A DNA stretch of 64,000 nt, taken from Trichuris trichiura (lineage: Eukaryota > Nematoda > Enoplea > Trichinellida > Trichuridae). Position 1 is the stretch's first letter; each line of letters opens with the position of its first letter. The translations under genes and the position numbers were made by a program. Shown piece by piece: positions 1 to 12,994 of this stretch. The stretch is taken from contig JBAJFE010000009.1 in NCBI GenBank assembly GCA_037903355.1, positions 620,001 through 684,000 of the forward strand, read 5' to 3'. The notes under the pieces are model-generated. The model was not told where the DNA came from and ran no database searches. It was given only the letters and a program-made list of their open reading frames with translations.

Positions 1-630
1 AAAAGGCGAAATAATAGTAGTGAAAGTACAACGGCCGAAATGCAGGAAGCTCTGCATGTCTAACCCCGTCCAATTTACCTTCCATCTAAGGAACTCTCAT
101 AGTTGTAATGTTAAGCAAATGTACAAGCCTTGAGATGCCGCAGGTTGTTTCTGGGAAATTTCCGTTCACTTTTTGTTTTTGATGTGAATGAAATTTTCCT
201 TTTCCTTGCAAGTTCACTACAAGTAAGAGAAACAAATTTTTGTTAGATACTGCTCACGGCAGGTACTGTTAGTAATTCGAAAGCTTCAGCTCGTCTGATT
301 GAGAAGAAACGAATATTTACCGTGAAATGAAAGTATCTGCAACATGAAATTCTACGGACCCGTTGCGAGCAGTTGCGTATTCAAAGCAAAGTATTTTCAG
401 CATTAAAACTAAATCATCCTTACGAGAAACGTGTTATTATCCTGTTCCCAGTCGCATTATTATTCTTGGTGCTGATCAGAAATGTCACGATTTACTCCGC
501 TTGATTAAGCGGTGCAAACCGTAACATCTCCCACCAAAACGTGTACGACCGCTACCGAAACCACAATCCTTAGACATACTATTCTGCTTATATTCTTTTT
601 ATCATTTTTATATATTGAGGCATATTACAG
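1..630. other. Unresolved 5' part of the ABCA locus
   Basis: No secure exon is seen here. A short reading frame at about 400-482 behind a tttcag acceptor encodes a hydrophobic stretch (IILFPVALLFLVLIR) that looks like the first membrane segment of ABCA proteins. Its end phase does not match the exon at 631, so another exon or a different donor is needed. The start codon may lie outside the window. Confidence 0.35.
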
Positions 631-3600
631 GGTTCAAGCAGAGGTTGACATTCTGCATGCGATCATTCAAGATATGGTTAATTCAGCTATCATTGCTGTT
701 CGCACAGGATTGAAAACGAACGTAGCATTATACGCTCAAAAGTTTCCTAGAAGATGTGGCAATCAGACCATTGTTAATACGTTAGTATTTTAATCTGTTG
801 TTATGCGAAGTAATGCAAATACATATCTCCAGGGTGATACAGATGCATACATCGGTTACCCTTCATACCGTAGCGATTTGGGGGCTTTGTTTGTGCGTGG
901 TAGTTGTGAATGTGGTAACTGAACGAAAGATGATGTTGAAAGAATACTGCAAAACTACAGGATTAACAACATTTACCTACTTGGTATCATGGCAGCTTTA
1001 TGCCTTCATCTTAATGCATTTTTCTGTCACACTTTATAGTGTTATCATGGAGGTATGTGTTTGTATTTCATATTATAAGCCTCATATCTTCTCGCAACCA
1101 TAGAAAGGGGCTATAGTGTCACGCGCCTCACCTTATGCAATATCTTTATTTATTGCGGTCTACTCATTCGCAGTTGCAGCGCAAGCTTTGGCATTTGCAA
1201 ATTGCTTTGACAGCCCAAGTATGGCAGGGCTTACTGTGCCTGTATTGTACCTGTTTCTCCGATTGCTTGGCGGCTTCGTATCAGCATCATTTTTTGATTA
1301 TCATGTGATGATTCAGGCTCTCTTGGTACGAATAAAAACATTTCCTTGATAAACTAAACTATAAATATTTTCATTTTGTCTTTAACTCTTAGTTTTATTT
1401 AAACTTGCAAAAATTAAAGAAAATCAATTATTCGAGGAGTTTATACCATTCATGCAAAACTGAGTGCTACTGATGTAGAAACGGAGGCGTGAATAACCTG
1501 TACGAAAAACTGATTTTAGGTTAAACGTTTATTCTTGAATTGGTTTAACATCATTTCCCTGTTTAGAGCATGTTTCCTCAATTTGGTATTACTATTGTCA
1601 TTAACGCATTGGTACGAAATGAAGAGAGGAAGAATCCTTTCGGTTTGACTTCCTTATTTGATCCCCTGTATGATTATGGATCATTTTCCTATTCTTTGCT
1701 AATTCTGATGATGTTATTTGGCGCGATCATTCATTTGTTTTTTGCCTGGTATCTCCTCGAAATTCGTTCTAGTAAGTTTTCTTCACCATTACTGAGCTCA
1801 GAAGTTTACTTATCCTATTCCGAAATTGCGTAGCTTCATACAACGACTTCAAACGATGGTATTTTCCGCTGCAACGGTCTTACTGGAGACCAACGTATAC
1901 TTTTGGTAGATAAATTGCTTTGATAGGGCTGCGATTAAAATTTAACATTTAGAATTTTTCGAAAATGCTGGCGGTGACTATCTAAAGCAGGAAACTTTAC
2001 ATTTCCCAGTTGATTTATCTGTTGAGCATATTTCCATGTGCTATGGGATAGGAAAGAAAGGTAAAATGGCGTTGAAAGATGTAAGTGCCGAGTTTTACGC
2101 CGGTGAAGTAACTGCGCTGATTGGAGCAAACAGTTCAGGAAAGACAACATTACTGTGAGTCAGTTCACTCTAAGAAAATGAAGTTTTGTCTGGCTTGTCT
2201 AACTGTAGCGTTTTGGTTTTGTAGGTCTATTATGTGTGGTCTATTTCCGCCTACAAAAGGAGATGTCGTTCTTCTTGGGGAAAGCATATCTTCTAATTTC
2301 GGGCATATTTGTTCGTTTTTAGGTTATTGCCCAAGGAATAACGTGCTACTGAACAAGTGAGTAATTTGCATTTCGTCAAGAGGTTTTCTGCTTCAATCAA
2401 GCACGTATGTATCATGTAAAGTAATCGTGAAGGAGACATATAAATAACTGTTTCGTTGAATATGAAAGAAATTTGAAGGAAAGGGATAAGTATGCATCAC
2501 TTTGTTTCTACTACATAATTTTTTTGGAATAGCACTGTGCTCGTTGCTCTTTTTGTTTATATAGCCTGTCAGAGTATACTGGACTGAGCGTCTGTGCTAC
2601 TGACGATAAGGTATTAGTATTAGTGCTAACTTTCCAAAGTTTTTTCACAGAATTGTACTCATTGTTTGTTAAACGTTTTTGCAATGAACGTTTAACAAAC
2701 AGCGGGTACAATTCCGCGAAAAAACTTTGGAAAAACAAATAATGAAACCCGTTATGAAGAAAAAGAAAAAAGTGGTAACTTTATGGAAATGGATTTACTG
2801 TAACTGTTAAACAACGGCGCAGGAAATTGTAGGATGCATACTTCAAAGCAAGTATTACATACGAGTATTTTTGTGTTTATTTCCTTAGTTGCGCTCACTA
2901 ACGTTGTTTGTAGTCTTATTTATTTGATTTGTAAAGCTGTACAGTATGTGCTTTAAGTTTGTTTCAAAATTCGTTGTTTCGTAATAGGATCGGTCCGACT
3001 TCGCCTTCGTGCTTCAAAAATTCTACGCCATGTAATTTTTTTGAAAAGATTATTTTAATCAGTTGTTGAACGTACGTTTAACCAGACGCGAAATATAGAG
3101 CTAGCCATGTAACCATTCCAAAGAGAGAGCTCCTTCGCCAGTGCAAGTTTTTGGGATTTATTGTATTCTTTCGTAACGTAGTTTTATCATTCGTCTATCG
3201 AATAAATGAATTTATTGATTCGAAAGGGTTAAAGATGGAACTTTTCAAAGCGGATCGTTCCGTTATTCTTATTGGTAAACAGGTTTTTCCGTTGAGTGGC
3301 AAAGAAGCGATAAAGCGATGAGTCAAAATGCGAAAAATCAAATTTTCCGGAATACTGCTGTTTTCGTCTTCAGTGTTAGGACATAGGCAGGCATAATCTT
3401 CCGAAAGCTTTTCTGTTTTGCGTTCGCTTATCGTGTTATCAATTTTTTACTGCTCAACTGGAAAAACCCGTATACCGATAACGTATGATGATTCGAATAG
3501 GAAACTTTTATTTAGATTAACAGTGGCAGAGAATTTGAACTTCTTCGGTTCCTTGAAAGGCATTCCTTCCGTAGAATTGCGTCGGGACATTAATGAAGTT

Positions 3601-6600
3601 TTGAAAATAGCCGATCTATGTGAAATGCGGCATGTTTTGGTGGAAAATTCATCCGGTAATGAAATTTTTAGGAAAAAAGTTTTTTATTACAAGTAATTTA
3701 TATTGTCAGACATAGTGAAGCGTAAATTGGCTATTGCTATAGCTCTGCTCGGGAACACGAAAGTAATAGTAATCGACGAACCAACTTTCGGAGTTGACCG
3801 TGTTTTGCGTCATGCTGTATGGTCTATGATCTTTAGCATAAAGAAAAGTAGCAGTTATCCCAAGTTTTTTTTCATGTAATTGCTTTGTTACAGAACGTAC
3901 GGTAATATTTTCAACACAATATCTTGACGAAGCTGAAATTCTTGCTGATCGAATAGCTATAATAAGCGGCGGTGAATTAAAATGTTCAGGTTCTACTGGA
4001 TTTTTGATGGCTAACAACAAAGGAGGCTGTTTTCTTACCTTTGTTAAAAAGCCGCAAAAAACGTCTCTTCCCGAAGTGTCTTGCGTTAAAAAACTGATAA
4101 GCTATTTGCAAAGTTACGTGCCAGATGTGGAAATTGTTCAGAATTCACATAAAGAAATTGAATTCAAATTGCCAATAACAGACGCAGTGACTTTACTAAA
4201 TTTGGTCAGCGAAATTGACAAATCGCTTGAAAGTTTTGGTTGCACTTCCTATGGGTTTTCTGAAGGTGGTTTAGAGGATGTAACGTGCAAATGCACTTTG
4301 GCACGCGGGAGTTTTTTATTAATTATTCTTAAGGTTTACCGAAACGAAACAATGCCAACTGGTAGCGCAGAGAAATATGTGAGCTTTTCTTCTACGGCAG
4401 GTATCATTGAAGAGCATCAACCTGAAGAAGGTTATTTTTCAGAAGACCTTTACTGCGCAGTAATAGCTAAAAGTGATAAATTACAGGAGATCTGCAGTCT
4501 TTCTCATTATCAAGCAGGAGCGATGGTAGGTTTTAATGCTTTTTCTATGAATGTGTGAGATTGGCCCAGCTGTTTTGTCGCAGAAAGCTTGAGGAAATCT
4601 TCTCCTATGAATATTTCCGTAAGGAATATGCCACTTATAGTGGACCAAGGTATGCTGCTTTTCACATTTGCATTGAACGGAATCGCTCTATGTACGTTCG
4701 ATTTCACTGAAGTGTCATGCTACTTGACTATTGTATTGTTTCATCTTTATTCGTATTACAGAGTTGAATGCAATACTGAGGGCGCAGTTGGCTAAGTCCT
4801 CAGGTAAGACGCTTTGCGTTTACAGGCTTCCCGTTTTCAGATGCAGTTTCTCTCAGAAAGTATTAGTGTTAGTAATAGTCTTTAAGTAACTTCTCAAAAA
4901 GCGTACGTAGGCCTTCATGTGTTGTCTATTTACGGACTTTAAGCGCTTTGTAGGTAAACATTCCTTCGTGTTTCCCATGAGGGGTTAATTGCAGCAGTAG
5001 GTTGGTTTAATTCGCTGACAATGGAGAGAGAGAGTTGTATTATGCGTTACGATAGAGAAAGTCTTTAGCGTACCATTTTTGTGGATAAATTATGTGCGAA
5101 GAACGGTCTTGTAAGCTAGGATCTCAAGGCTGAAAACGTTCTGCGGTTGACTGTAATTTAAGTGAGGGAGAGCAAAAATGATGATACTATTTGGTCCTGC
5201 CATAAGTTCTTTGGTAATACTTTTCTAATTTTTGAAATAGTATACCAAAATGGATGGATTTTTCAAATAAAGTGGATGTTCCAGAGGCGCTTGATTCATT
5301 TTTTTCGAAATTGGAAGATGCCGTTTTGCACAGTAAGTATGCTAGCAGCAGTTAATTTTATATGATTCTACTGATTGAAAAGTGCAGTGACACAATAAGG
5401 CCTAGTTACGACCCACAATTTATAGCACTACTTTCCACGTATAATCATGTCACCTAAACTGAAACAGTAAGAATGTGTCCATAGATAGCCTGCACACTTC
5501 ATCCTGCATTTTGTAAATTTTTGAATTCTTGTAATCCATACTACCATGTAAATGGCAGTCAAGCTGTTCTTGCAGTTTCGCTTACGGGTAACTGCAAAGC
5601 GTGCGCAGAAGCTCTGTGTACACTGAGACATCGTAAAGTTAAATGATCAGTGCAGAACAGCAAAAAGCGTTTTAATAGCCTTAACGCTTAGCAACTGCTT
5701 TGCTTTTAATAATTTGGGGTAACAACATAGAATAATTCGATATGTCTACAAACTGAATGTACTCAAGTCTGCTACGCAAAATAAGAAGCAAAAAGCGATG
5801 AGTACTGAGCAGTTTATCGTCAGCATTTGACAAGAGCTAAACTAGCATACATTTGAAAACGTGGATTCTTCGTACCATACTACTTCACGCAGAATTTGTC
5901 CTTTTATTGTTACACTCTTCTCCTGTTATTTCAGTCAAGAAAGTTTTGTTCCGAGATTTCGGATAAAGTCTTAAACGGACAGATAAGGTGAATCTTTAGT
6001 TCTCTACGCCCGTTCGCTGAATACGTGATCTAAGACTTCCAGGCGAAACTTTCTTGGCTGAAAAAACGGTAAAATGTACCAGCGCTAAACTGTAAACCAG
6101 CATACGCCTAAAAAAATTCTTTACATACATAATTTTCTTGCTAGGTACACACACAAATATTCTACCGAAGGCGTTATCTTTAGAAGAGATAGCTTAGACT
6201 GTATCAAGAATAATATCATTCTTTCCTTCGTATGAATCGCATTGAATCGGATGTATGGATAAGTGCTTAGTGTAGAAGCGAACACAGAAAATAATATCAA
6301 TGGCAAAAATAACATGGTTTTTTTTGGTTGTAAGGTCTTCTACGGCTTTTCCCGTTTTTTCGTTGTGCTGTTATCTGTAATTAAACTAAAACAACTGCTC
6401 TACCAACGGATGGATGAGCCGTTATTAAGAAAAAGTACAGATATCAACGCACTCAACTTTTTTTAATGTTCAAAGCTTTCGGAACTAGAACGTTCCGAAA
6501 GCTTTGAACATTAAAAAAAGTTGAGTGCGTTGATATCTGTACTTTTCTTAATAACGGCTCATCCATCCGTTGGTAGAGCAGTTGTTTTAGTTTAATTACA

Positions 6601-9600
6601 GATAACAGCACAACGAAAAAACGGGAAAAGCCGTAGAAGACCTTACAACCATGAAAATTCAACCCGTTACAAAACACCCAGTTTTCAAGGGTTTTTTCTC
6701 AAGATAATGTCCTACTATTAAAGTGTTAGTGATGATCAGCACGTGTGAAATGTGTTTTTTTCAGATGTTTCTTCCAGTATTATTGGCTGCACTCTGTTTT
6801 CATGCGTCGAACCAAATCAAAAGCCCTTATCGACAATTAAGAATCGTCGACATAGTGCAATTACATGAACCGAGCGTTGTGTTCATTAGGTAATTATATA
6901 TTACTCGGCAAACCTTGCACGGATGTTCTTTCAGCCTGGGCGAAAAAATGTCTGCGAATCAAAACAATACAGTCGTTTCATTGCTGAATAATATGCGCAC
7001 CCATGGAATGGGTGATCAATGCACAAGAAAATGGCAAGCTGTTTGCTGTATTACCATCAAGTGATAGAATGTTTTTTACTTGAGGTGCGGTACTCCGTTC
7101 GAAAGCAACGATTTCATAATTCAAGAAGTAGCAAAGATGAAATACTTCAACTGTAAATGCGTGAAACATAAAGTCTATTGCCAACCAAGGGCTTTTGCGG
7201 ATGCTATTCCCACGTACAAAACAAGAAGTGGCCAAGTACTCGTTGATTTAACTGGATATTCTGTAATTGATTGGTTGACTATGACAGAAAATTCGTATTC
7301 CGTAAGAAGGTGAGCGATGTAACAAACAGAGGAACGAGTATTTTCTTACTTACTGAAAAACGAATAGGCAAATTATCGACCTACTTGATAAACTGAACAT
7401 AAGAAAATATCTTTCCTTTTGTATTAAGATTTTCTTGTTGCCACCTTCAGCACTGTGATTAACTTTTCTTGTGAGGATAAGTTATTTGCATGATTTACCG
7501 CGCGTTAATCACGTTCAGCTCATAATTTTTTTCAAAAAATAGGTTAACATTGATACGCACCATTGGAGTCTATTTAACATAGGCTCAAGTTTCAGAATTA
7601 TGTTCTCAGTTTTGCTTTGCAGGCATGTAGGGTTCTCAATGCCACGCGTGCATAACAAATGGAAAAGAAATTATGCTCAGATACCAGAAGCTTTGGTACT
7701 GCAGGTTGCAAATAAGCTGTATCAGCTTATAAGAACTATTGGATTACATAGATTTGCTAACTTTATAACTCCTGCATATTTTCTGGAAGCTATTAAAGTG
7801 ATGGAAACTCTTACTGGATGCAGCCAAAAATACCAATTAAAGGTTCTAAATTAGCGATAAAGTAATCCTTAACAATTCGATCCAACAGGTTTGGTATGAA
7901 CATTCACGAACTATGCCGTACAGCTTGTCAACATTGTATCTTCCTTTCGGTTTAAATGCCGTTGCTAATGCTGTTCTGAGAGTATCAGTAGGTTCAAGCA
8001 ATTCCCCTGACAAGAATTCAATCACTACTACAATCAGAACAGCTCGGAGAAAGGAGAAACTTTACATCGGTGCAGCTCCGCTGAACGCAAAGTATGTTCT
8101 CGCTACTTATTCTTGTTTTCTTAGCTTTGGCAGTGTATGAATTGAATTGTAAGAAACAAGTGTCACTCTACTTACCCGGAAAATCATTGAAAGACGGCAG
8201 CTGTTCGTAATTAAACTTTGTATTTAGTTCTTCCTTAGGCGTGTCTTCAAGAAAATGTCCGTGATCGTTCGATGTAAAACGAAATACCTTCTAAGGTGTC
8301 TATATCTGATTTGTAGTACTGCCTCCATAGTGTAGCTTTATACTCATTCTATGATGAATTTAACACACTGGTTTGTATTTAGCGCGTACGGAATGAACTG
8401 TATATCGCTGACGTTTTTAAAGAAACTTTTTAAGGCAGAACTACTTCATCCCTGCAGTAAATATCTACATTATCCCACAGACAATGTAGAAAATGAGCAA
8501 GATGAAAATGACATTCTTTAAAATCATGTTGCTTTTCGTAATGATAAACCAAATCCTAATTGTCGCCATCCATGATATAGTGATTTAAATAAATCGTGTT
8601 TTTTTTAAGGCATTGCAGCGGGCGTACCATACTTGAAATTTGTGGTATAGCGTTAGCAGCGTCAGTTTTGTCCGCTAGCTTCGCTCTATTCGTCACTGAA
8701 GAACATCGTCATAACTCTAGACAGCTCCAATACACTGGTGGGATGGCAATTTGGATATACTGGCTCGTGATGCTCATTTTTGACTTGGTCAGCGTTTACA
8801 GCGGCATGCATACATTACTTTTGAACAAATGCTTTTCAGTGCCTCATTACTCTTACTGCCAGCTTAGTATTCGCGATAAGCTATCTGATGGAAGAGAGCT
8901 TTATTACGTCCAATCAGACATTACTAATTACTTCGTTCGTTTGCTTTATCATGTTCAGGTTAGTACATATGATCTGTTCTTTCGAACATCGTTTGTGCAA
9001 AATGTTTTTCTCAGCTCGTCAGCTGCAGCCGTTGTGTACCTTGCTAGCAATGCCTTCCATCTCCCAAATTATGCATGCGTCGTGTTCAGTGTTGTTGGTA
9101 TTACTCTTCAATTATTCGAACTGGTTCATCACTTGAACGTGCTGGCAAGTCAACAAGCTTTTCCTTCCTGGTAAAATGTTTGTCTTATATGGTTAGAATA
9201 TGAACCGCGCAGCTCGCCTTGTGGAAAAATTTACTTTCTTTCTGCCCCAGCAATATTTTGCTCGTAGTATGGCCATCGTCGTCAAAGAAACAGAACCATA
9301 TTTTCAAGTATCCTATTCAACAGGTAAAGTATACACTGTGTTGTGAAAATCAACGGTTGTCATTAAAAGGCAAAGTCGAACTGCTACCAGGGCAATCAAT
9401 ACTCCACGCGAATGAAGCTTTATGGCGCTCAATGAATCCGCAAGTTTGCATATTCACTGCTGCGATCTTTCTGGTCATGCTGTTCGAATATCGACATCGA
9501 ATATGTATCCGATTTAGCACAATTTTGTCAGGAACTTTTAGGTAAGTAGCTCTGAACGTCGATAGGCGTAGCAAAAATGACTGATGTAAACGTGCCTCGT

Positions 9601-12600
9601 TATATAAAGAGATTAATCTCGTGGACAAGAAATCTTTATAAAAGTTTCGGTAACTAAAAGGCGAAAGGAACTACACATTAATTATGCACGGTCATGTAAC
9701 TGTCTGGCTAAAAGCTTTAGTAAACCAAAAAGAACTTTTGGTCTCTTCCCTGTTGTCTCTGCCAAAAGGAGACTTTATCTGCATGGCCGAAACCAGTTTT
9801 TCTGGTTCAGTAACGGATTATAAGACGCAAAGTTTCATTCCTCTTAAGTTATAACGAAAAGATTCAAAGCAGCAGATTCTGAAAAAGAGTAGAAGGAACA
9901 GCCTTCGAACATGCATAGCTGCCGAAGTGACTTGTGCGATCATAACGACGGAAAATTGGCATCTGGAAAATTACGCTCATTGATTTTCTGTCCGGATTCA
10001 GCACTGACAGAATAACACATGCTGAACGCCATTGGTCCACAGATTAAGTAACAACTGAGAAGTAGCTTCATCGTCTCACTACTTTCGCCAGGAAGGGAAA
10101 GGTGAACATTCAGAACCTTTCCCAATTGTAGCATGACAACTTAATTGCTGCTTTGAACATTTTTTAAACAAGCATAAGTTGTGCATTCGTTTTTGCTGGT
10201 TCTGCTTCTAAAAAATTTGTTTTTATTTCGGCACGCCTGGCACACAAATGAAGTTTTGAATGCAGACTTCAATCTCGCAAGAAGATATAGTTGGAAAAGC
10301 TTTTTAACAAGAACAAGCATAGAGGAATTTACGGTTTTTTCCTTCACTACTTAAATAAATTAGAGGAATTTACGGTTTTTTCCTTCACTACTTAAATAAA
10401 TTAGAGGAATTTACGGTTATTTCCTTCACTAATTAAATAAATCTGTTTGTCTAACATATCTTTGCTACTGCAGCTTCTTGCTACGGGACTGCGGGTTTTC
10501 ATGATTAGTCCGTTTCTTTACACGGAGTATGTCCCGTTAAGGGTTCAATAAACTTTTAATCTCCAAAGCTTTCGGGTCACGCGTGACTCGTCCTCAGCGG
10601 TACATGTCTTTGCTATTCTTATGTTGAAAGATGACTACACCAGACACATTTACTCCAAGAAGCAGCAAGCTCAAGAGTGATAGTATGTTGTACTTTAAGA
10701 CCGACGTTGTCGGAATCGAATCTATTAAGTTTGGTTAACGACGAACAAATGCAACTGGAACAACGGACAAACGCCCTTGAAACTTTTCCTACTATGCTGC
10801 GGGTAGCGAATTTGGAAAAGGTAAGAGATATTTTCTTTTTCTTTTTCCTTCATAATAGGCCTTTTTAATTTTGTTCTGAAATTTTCGCTGAATTTCTAAC
10901 CCGTTATTCATTAAACGTTTTTAGAATAAACGTTTAATGAATAACGGGTTAGAAATTCCGCGGAAATTTTAGAACGAAGGTAAGAGATAATTAATATTCA
11001 AATATCTATGTTCTTCTAAATTGCAATTGGCTTAAAACGATATAGAAACCGATCACGCAGAGCTAATAATGAAAAAGCTGGTTTTCAACTGTCCTCGCTA
11101 AACTAGGTGAAACGTGAAAAAAAAGAAAAATCAATTATGACCCAACGCTGTTTCTTCTCTAGTAACGGCTAATAATAGCGCATAAACAAGGGCAAAGAAA
11201 ATTCGGTCACATTTCTATGAAAGCCTTAGTTTGCAGGGCTGCATATATGCTTGTTTTGCAAAACGTTCTCTGATTTTAATGGCTACTTTAAAAATTTAGT
11301 AGGCTGCAGGATTAACGACATTTAAGGAAGCGCTAAATGTTCAAGTGCGGACGTTAAAAAAGAATATGATTGTTTTGAATAACAACATGTTCATTGAGGC
11401 AGGAAGTTGACATACACATTTTCAACTGTATCCATTAAAACCGCAAACCAGACGAACTTGAAACAGCAGTAGGACTAAAGCGTTAGCATTAACGTGCAGG
11501 GCTTGCAAATTTATACATTTTCGGCTATCTGTATAGATTTTTCTTTGCAGCAACTTTAAGCACAAACAGCAATATACGGGCGGTTACAATCCACATTTTT
11601 ATTTTTAAGGTTGTTCTGAGGTTCAAATGCTCTAGGATTGAAGTCGATAGATTACTGGAAGGTCTAAGCTTCGACGTTATGAAGGGTGAGTGCATTGGAA
11701 TACTTGGGCATGAAGGCGCGGGAAAAAGTTTGATTTTTCAACTTTTAACTGGTAATGCGTATCAAACGCGTGGTTCAGTGATAATTAATAATCGGTAATG
11801 TTAAGTAATAAGCATATTGTTATAATTTAAATGTTGAAATCGTAAATTTAGGCGTCCAAATAGTTGCAATTTTCGAGATATTGGCTATTGCCCTCAAACC
11901 GACTCGCTGGATGAACGTCTCACCGTAAAAGAAACACTGCGCTTTTACGCAGCGATACGAGGCATGACTCTGAAGGAAACAAGAGATGTATACTATTTGT
12001 CCTTAATGTTGCGTTGAAGTGAAATAATTGAACACATTTAGGCAATAGCCTATTACGGCAGTAAGCTCTATTTGGATTCTTGTATGAGCACGCAGGTGAT
12101 GAACCTAAATGCATGCTTGAAAAGACGAGTCTCCATAGCGGTTGCATTTATTGGATCACCACCACTGGTGCTCTTAGATGAACCGACAACTGGAATGGAT
12201 CCATTTGACACACGATGTGTACATCGTATAATTATCAATGCTTTAAACGTGGGACAATCAATTCTTTTTTCAACAAACACGTAATATCACTTTTTCGTTT
12301 GTTCAACTAGTGAAAAGTACAATTTTAGCATGGAGGAATGCGAAGCACTTTGTCATCGAGTTATTGTACTAATGAAAGGAAGGCTTTTATGCATGCATTC
12401 AGTTCAGGAACTGAAACAGCGGTAAGTTTGCAGCAACAGTTCTTTTTTGACTAAATTAATTTTTTCTACGTTGCTCATTTAAACCAACTGCCTGACGAGC
12501 AGTTGAAGTGTTGTAGTGCACTATTGGATAGTTTTAACAGAGATGCTACATTGTGAGTACTATATTTAGTTACGCGCGAAGTTATACGCTAACGGTGAAG

Positions 12601-12855
12601 CTCCAGCCGGATCATGAGTTTCAAGCTAAAGACGTAAAGCTGGCATTCGAACTAGCAATTGAAGGAGCATTTTTCAAACAGCAGTTTGGAAATAACCTTG
12701 TATTTGAAGTTCCAAGACAACAAAGTTCCTTACCGGCAATATTCAAAGCTGTTCTAGATGTCAAACGGGTCTTTCAGTTTGAATCTTATTCACTAAAATT
12801 AACTCCTTTGGAAAGCATAATTAAGGAAGTGGCAGAATGTAGTTCCGTCCCCTAG
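631..12855 (+). CDS. ABCA-subfamily full ABC transporter (CED-7/ABCA1-like), degenerate ATPase motifs
   Basis: Membrane lipid exporter or floppase family with two TM halves and two nucleotide-binding domains. Supported exons: 631-780, 833-1052, 1104-1325, 1567-1771, 1834-1905, 1953-2154, 2225-2356, 3516-3655, 3710-3847, 3894-4525, 4570-4649, 6765-6889, about 6935-7310 in two pieces, 7622-7842, about 7889-8090, 8615-8790, 8843-8958, 9014-9144, 9197-9323, 9370-9541, 10700-10820, 11610-11794, 11852-11987, 12042-12280, 12329-12421, 12570-12855. NBD1 has Walker A GANSSGKTT and Walker B VIVIDEPT. NBD2 has GHEGAGKS, Q-loop YCPQTD and VLLDEPTTGMD. The regulatory tail after NBD2 is ABCA-like (YARSYTLTV) and ends at TAG. 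Both ABC signatures and both H-loop histidines are replaced. A possible TM1 exon lies at 400-482 but its phase does not fit, so the N-terminus is unresolved; a linking exon near 4762-4786 is weak. Large introns at 2357-3515, 4650-6764 and 9542-10699 hold repeats. Confidence 0.85.
2631..2733. repeat. Small foldback hairpin (family B), copy 1
   Basis: A near-palindrome of about 100 bases in an ABCA intron. The left arm starts tttccaaagttttttc and the right arm ends gaaaaaactttggaaa, with aacgttt either side of a short loop. A similar full hairpin occurs at 10,873-10,975 and partial ones at 22,319 and 41,783, so it is a dispersed repeat and not a local accident. Confidence 0.75.
6326..6650. repeat. 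Long near-perfect foldback element (pair of ~160 bp inverted arms)
   Basis: The left arm (from ggttgtaaggtc) is repeated inverted almost without mismatch, ending gaccttacaacc, around the centre ggaac-tagaac-gttcc near 6,488. The inner end reads GTTCCGAAAGCTTT, related to the CCGAAAGCTC core of the larger foldbacks. It lies in the large ABCA intron 4,650-6,764. A more diverged relative is at 58,569-58,863. The flank after the right arm (cccgttacaaaacaccca) is also shared by other copies. Confidence 0.85.
10320..10442. repeat. Three direct tandem copies of a 41-bp unit
   Basis: Units at 10,320-10,360, 10,361-10,401 and 10,402-10,442, each beginning tagaggaatttacggtt and ending taaataaat. The first two are identical and the third differs at two bases. 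It lies in the ABCA intron before NBD2, about 70 bases upstream of a lone foldback arm. Confidence 0.9.
10515..10601 (-). repeat. Single arm of the GCTTTCGGGTC foldback family
   Basis: It shares tatgtcccgtt, then AAAGCTTTCGGGTC and CCTCAGCGG, in the same order as the left arms at 13.5, 49.0 and 51.4 kb. No inverted partner follows, so this is a solo or truncated copy. On the minus strand it reads CCGCTGAGGAC...GACCCGAAAGC, the hammerhead-like core discussed in the findings. Confidence 0.7.
10873..10975. repeat. Small foldback hairpin (family B), copy 2
   Basis: An inverted repeat of about 100 bases: the left arm starts gttctgaaattttcgc and holds tctaacccgttattcatt; the right arm mirrors it and ends aaattttagaac. 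The turn is aaacgtttttagaataaacgttt. It lies in the intron directly after the ABCA exon ending at 10,820. Confidence 0.8.
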
Positions 12856-12988
12856 AATGTTCAAATCTATTGCAAAGGCTGTTTACGTATGCACTGATTT
12901 CGCAGATGTTCTCCCGGAAGGAAGAACAAAAGGAAAAGAATACCTACTAGTCAATAGATTTTTGGGTATTTTCGCAAGAGTTAGTGAG

Positions 12989-12994
12989 AATAAA
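12989..12994 (+). terminator. Possible poly(A) signal of the ABCA gene
   Basis: An AATAAA hexamer lies 134 bases after the ABCA stop codon at 12,853-12,855. Position and strand fit, but the hexamer is common in AT-rich DNA. Confidence 0.35.

Noticed and set aside
6263..6677. Mirror-image frames on both strands across the 6.3-kb foldback
   Set aside because: Both strands give the same peptide because the DNA is palindromic; this is a repeat, not a gene.
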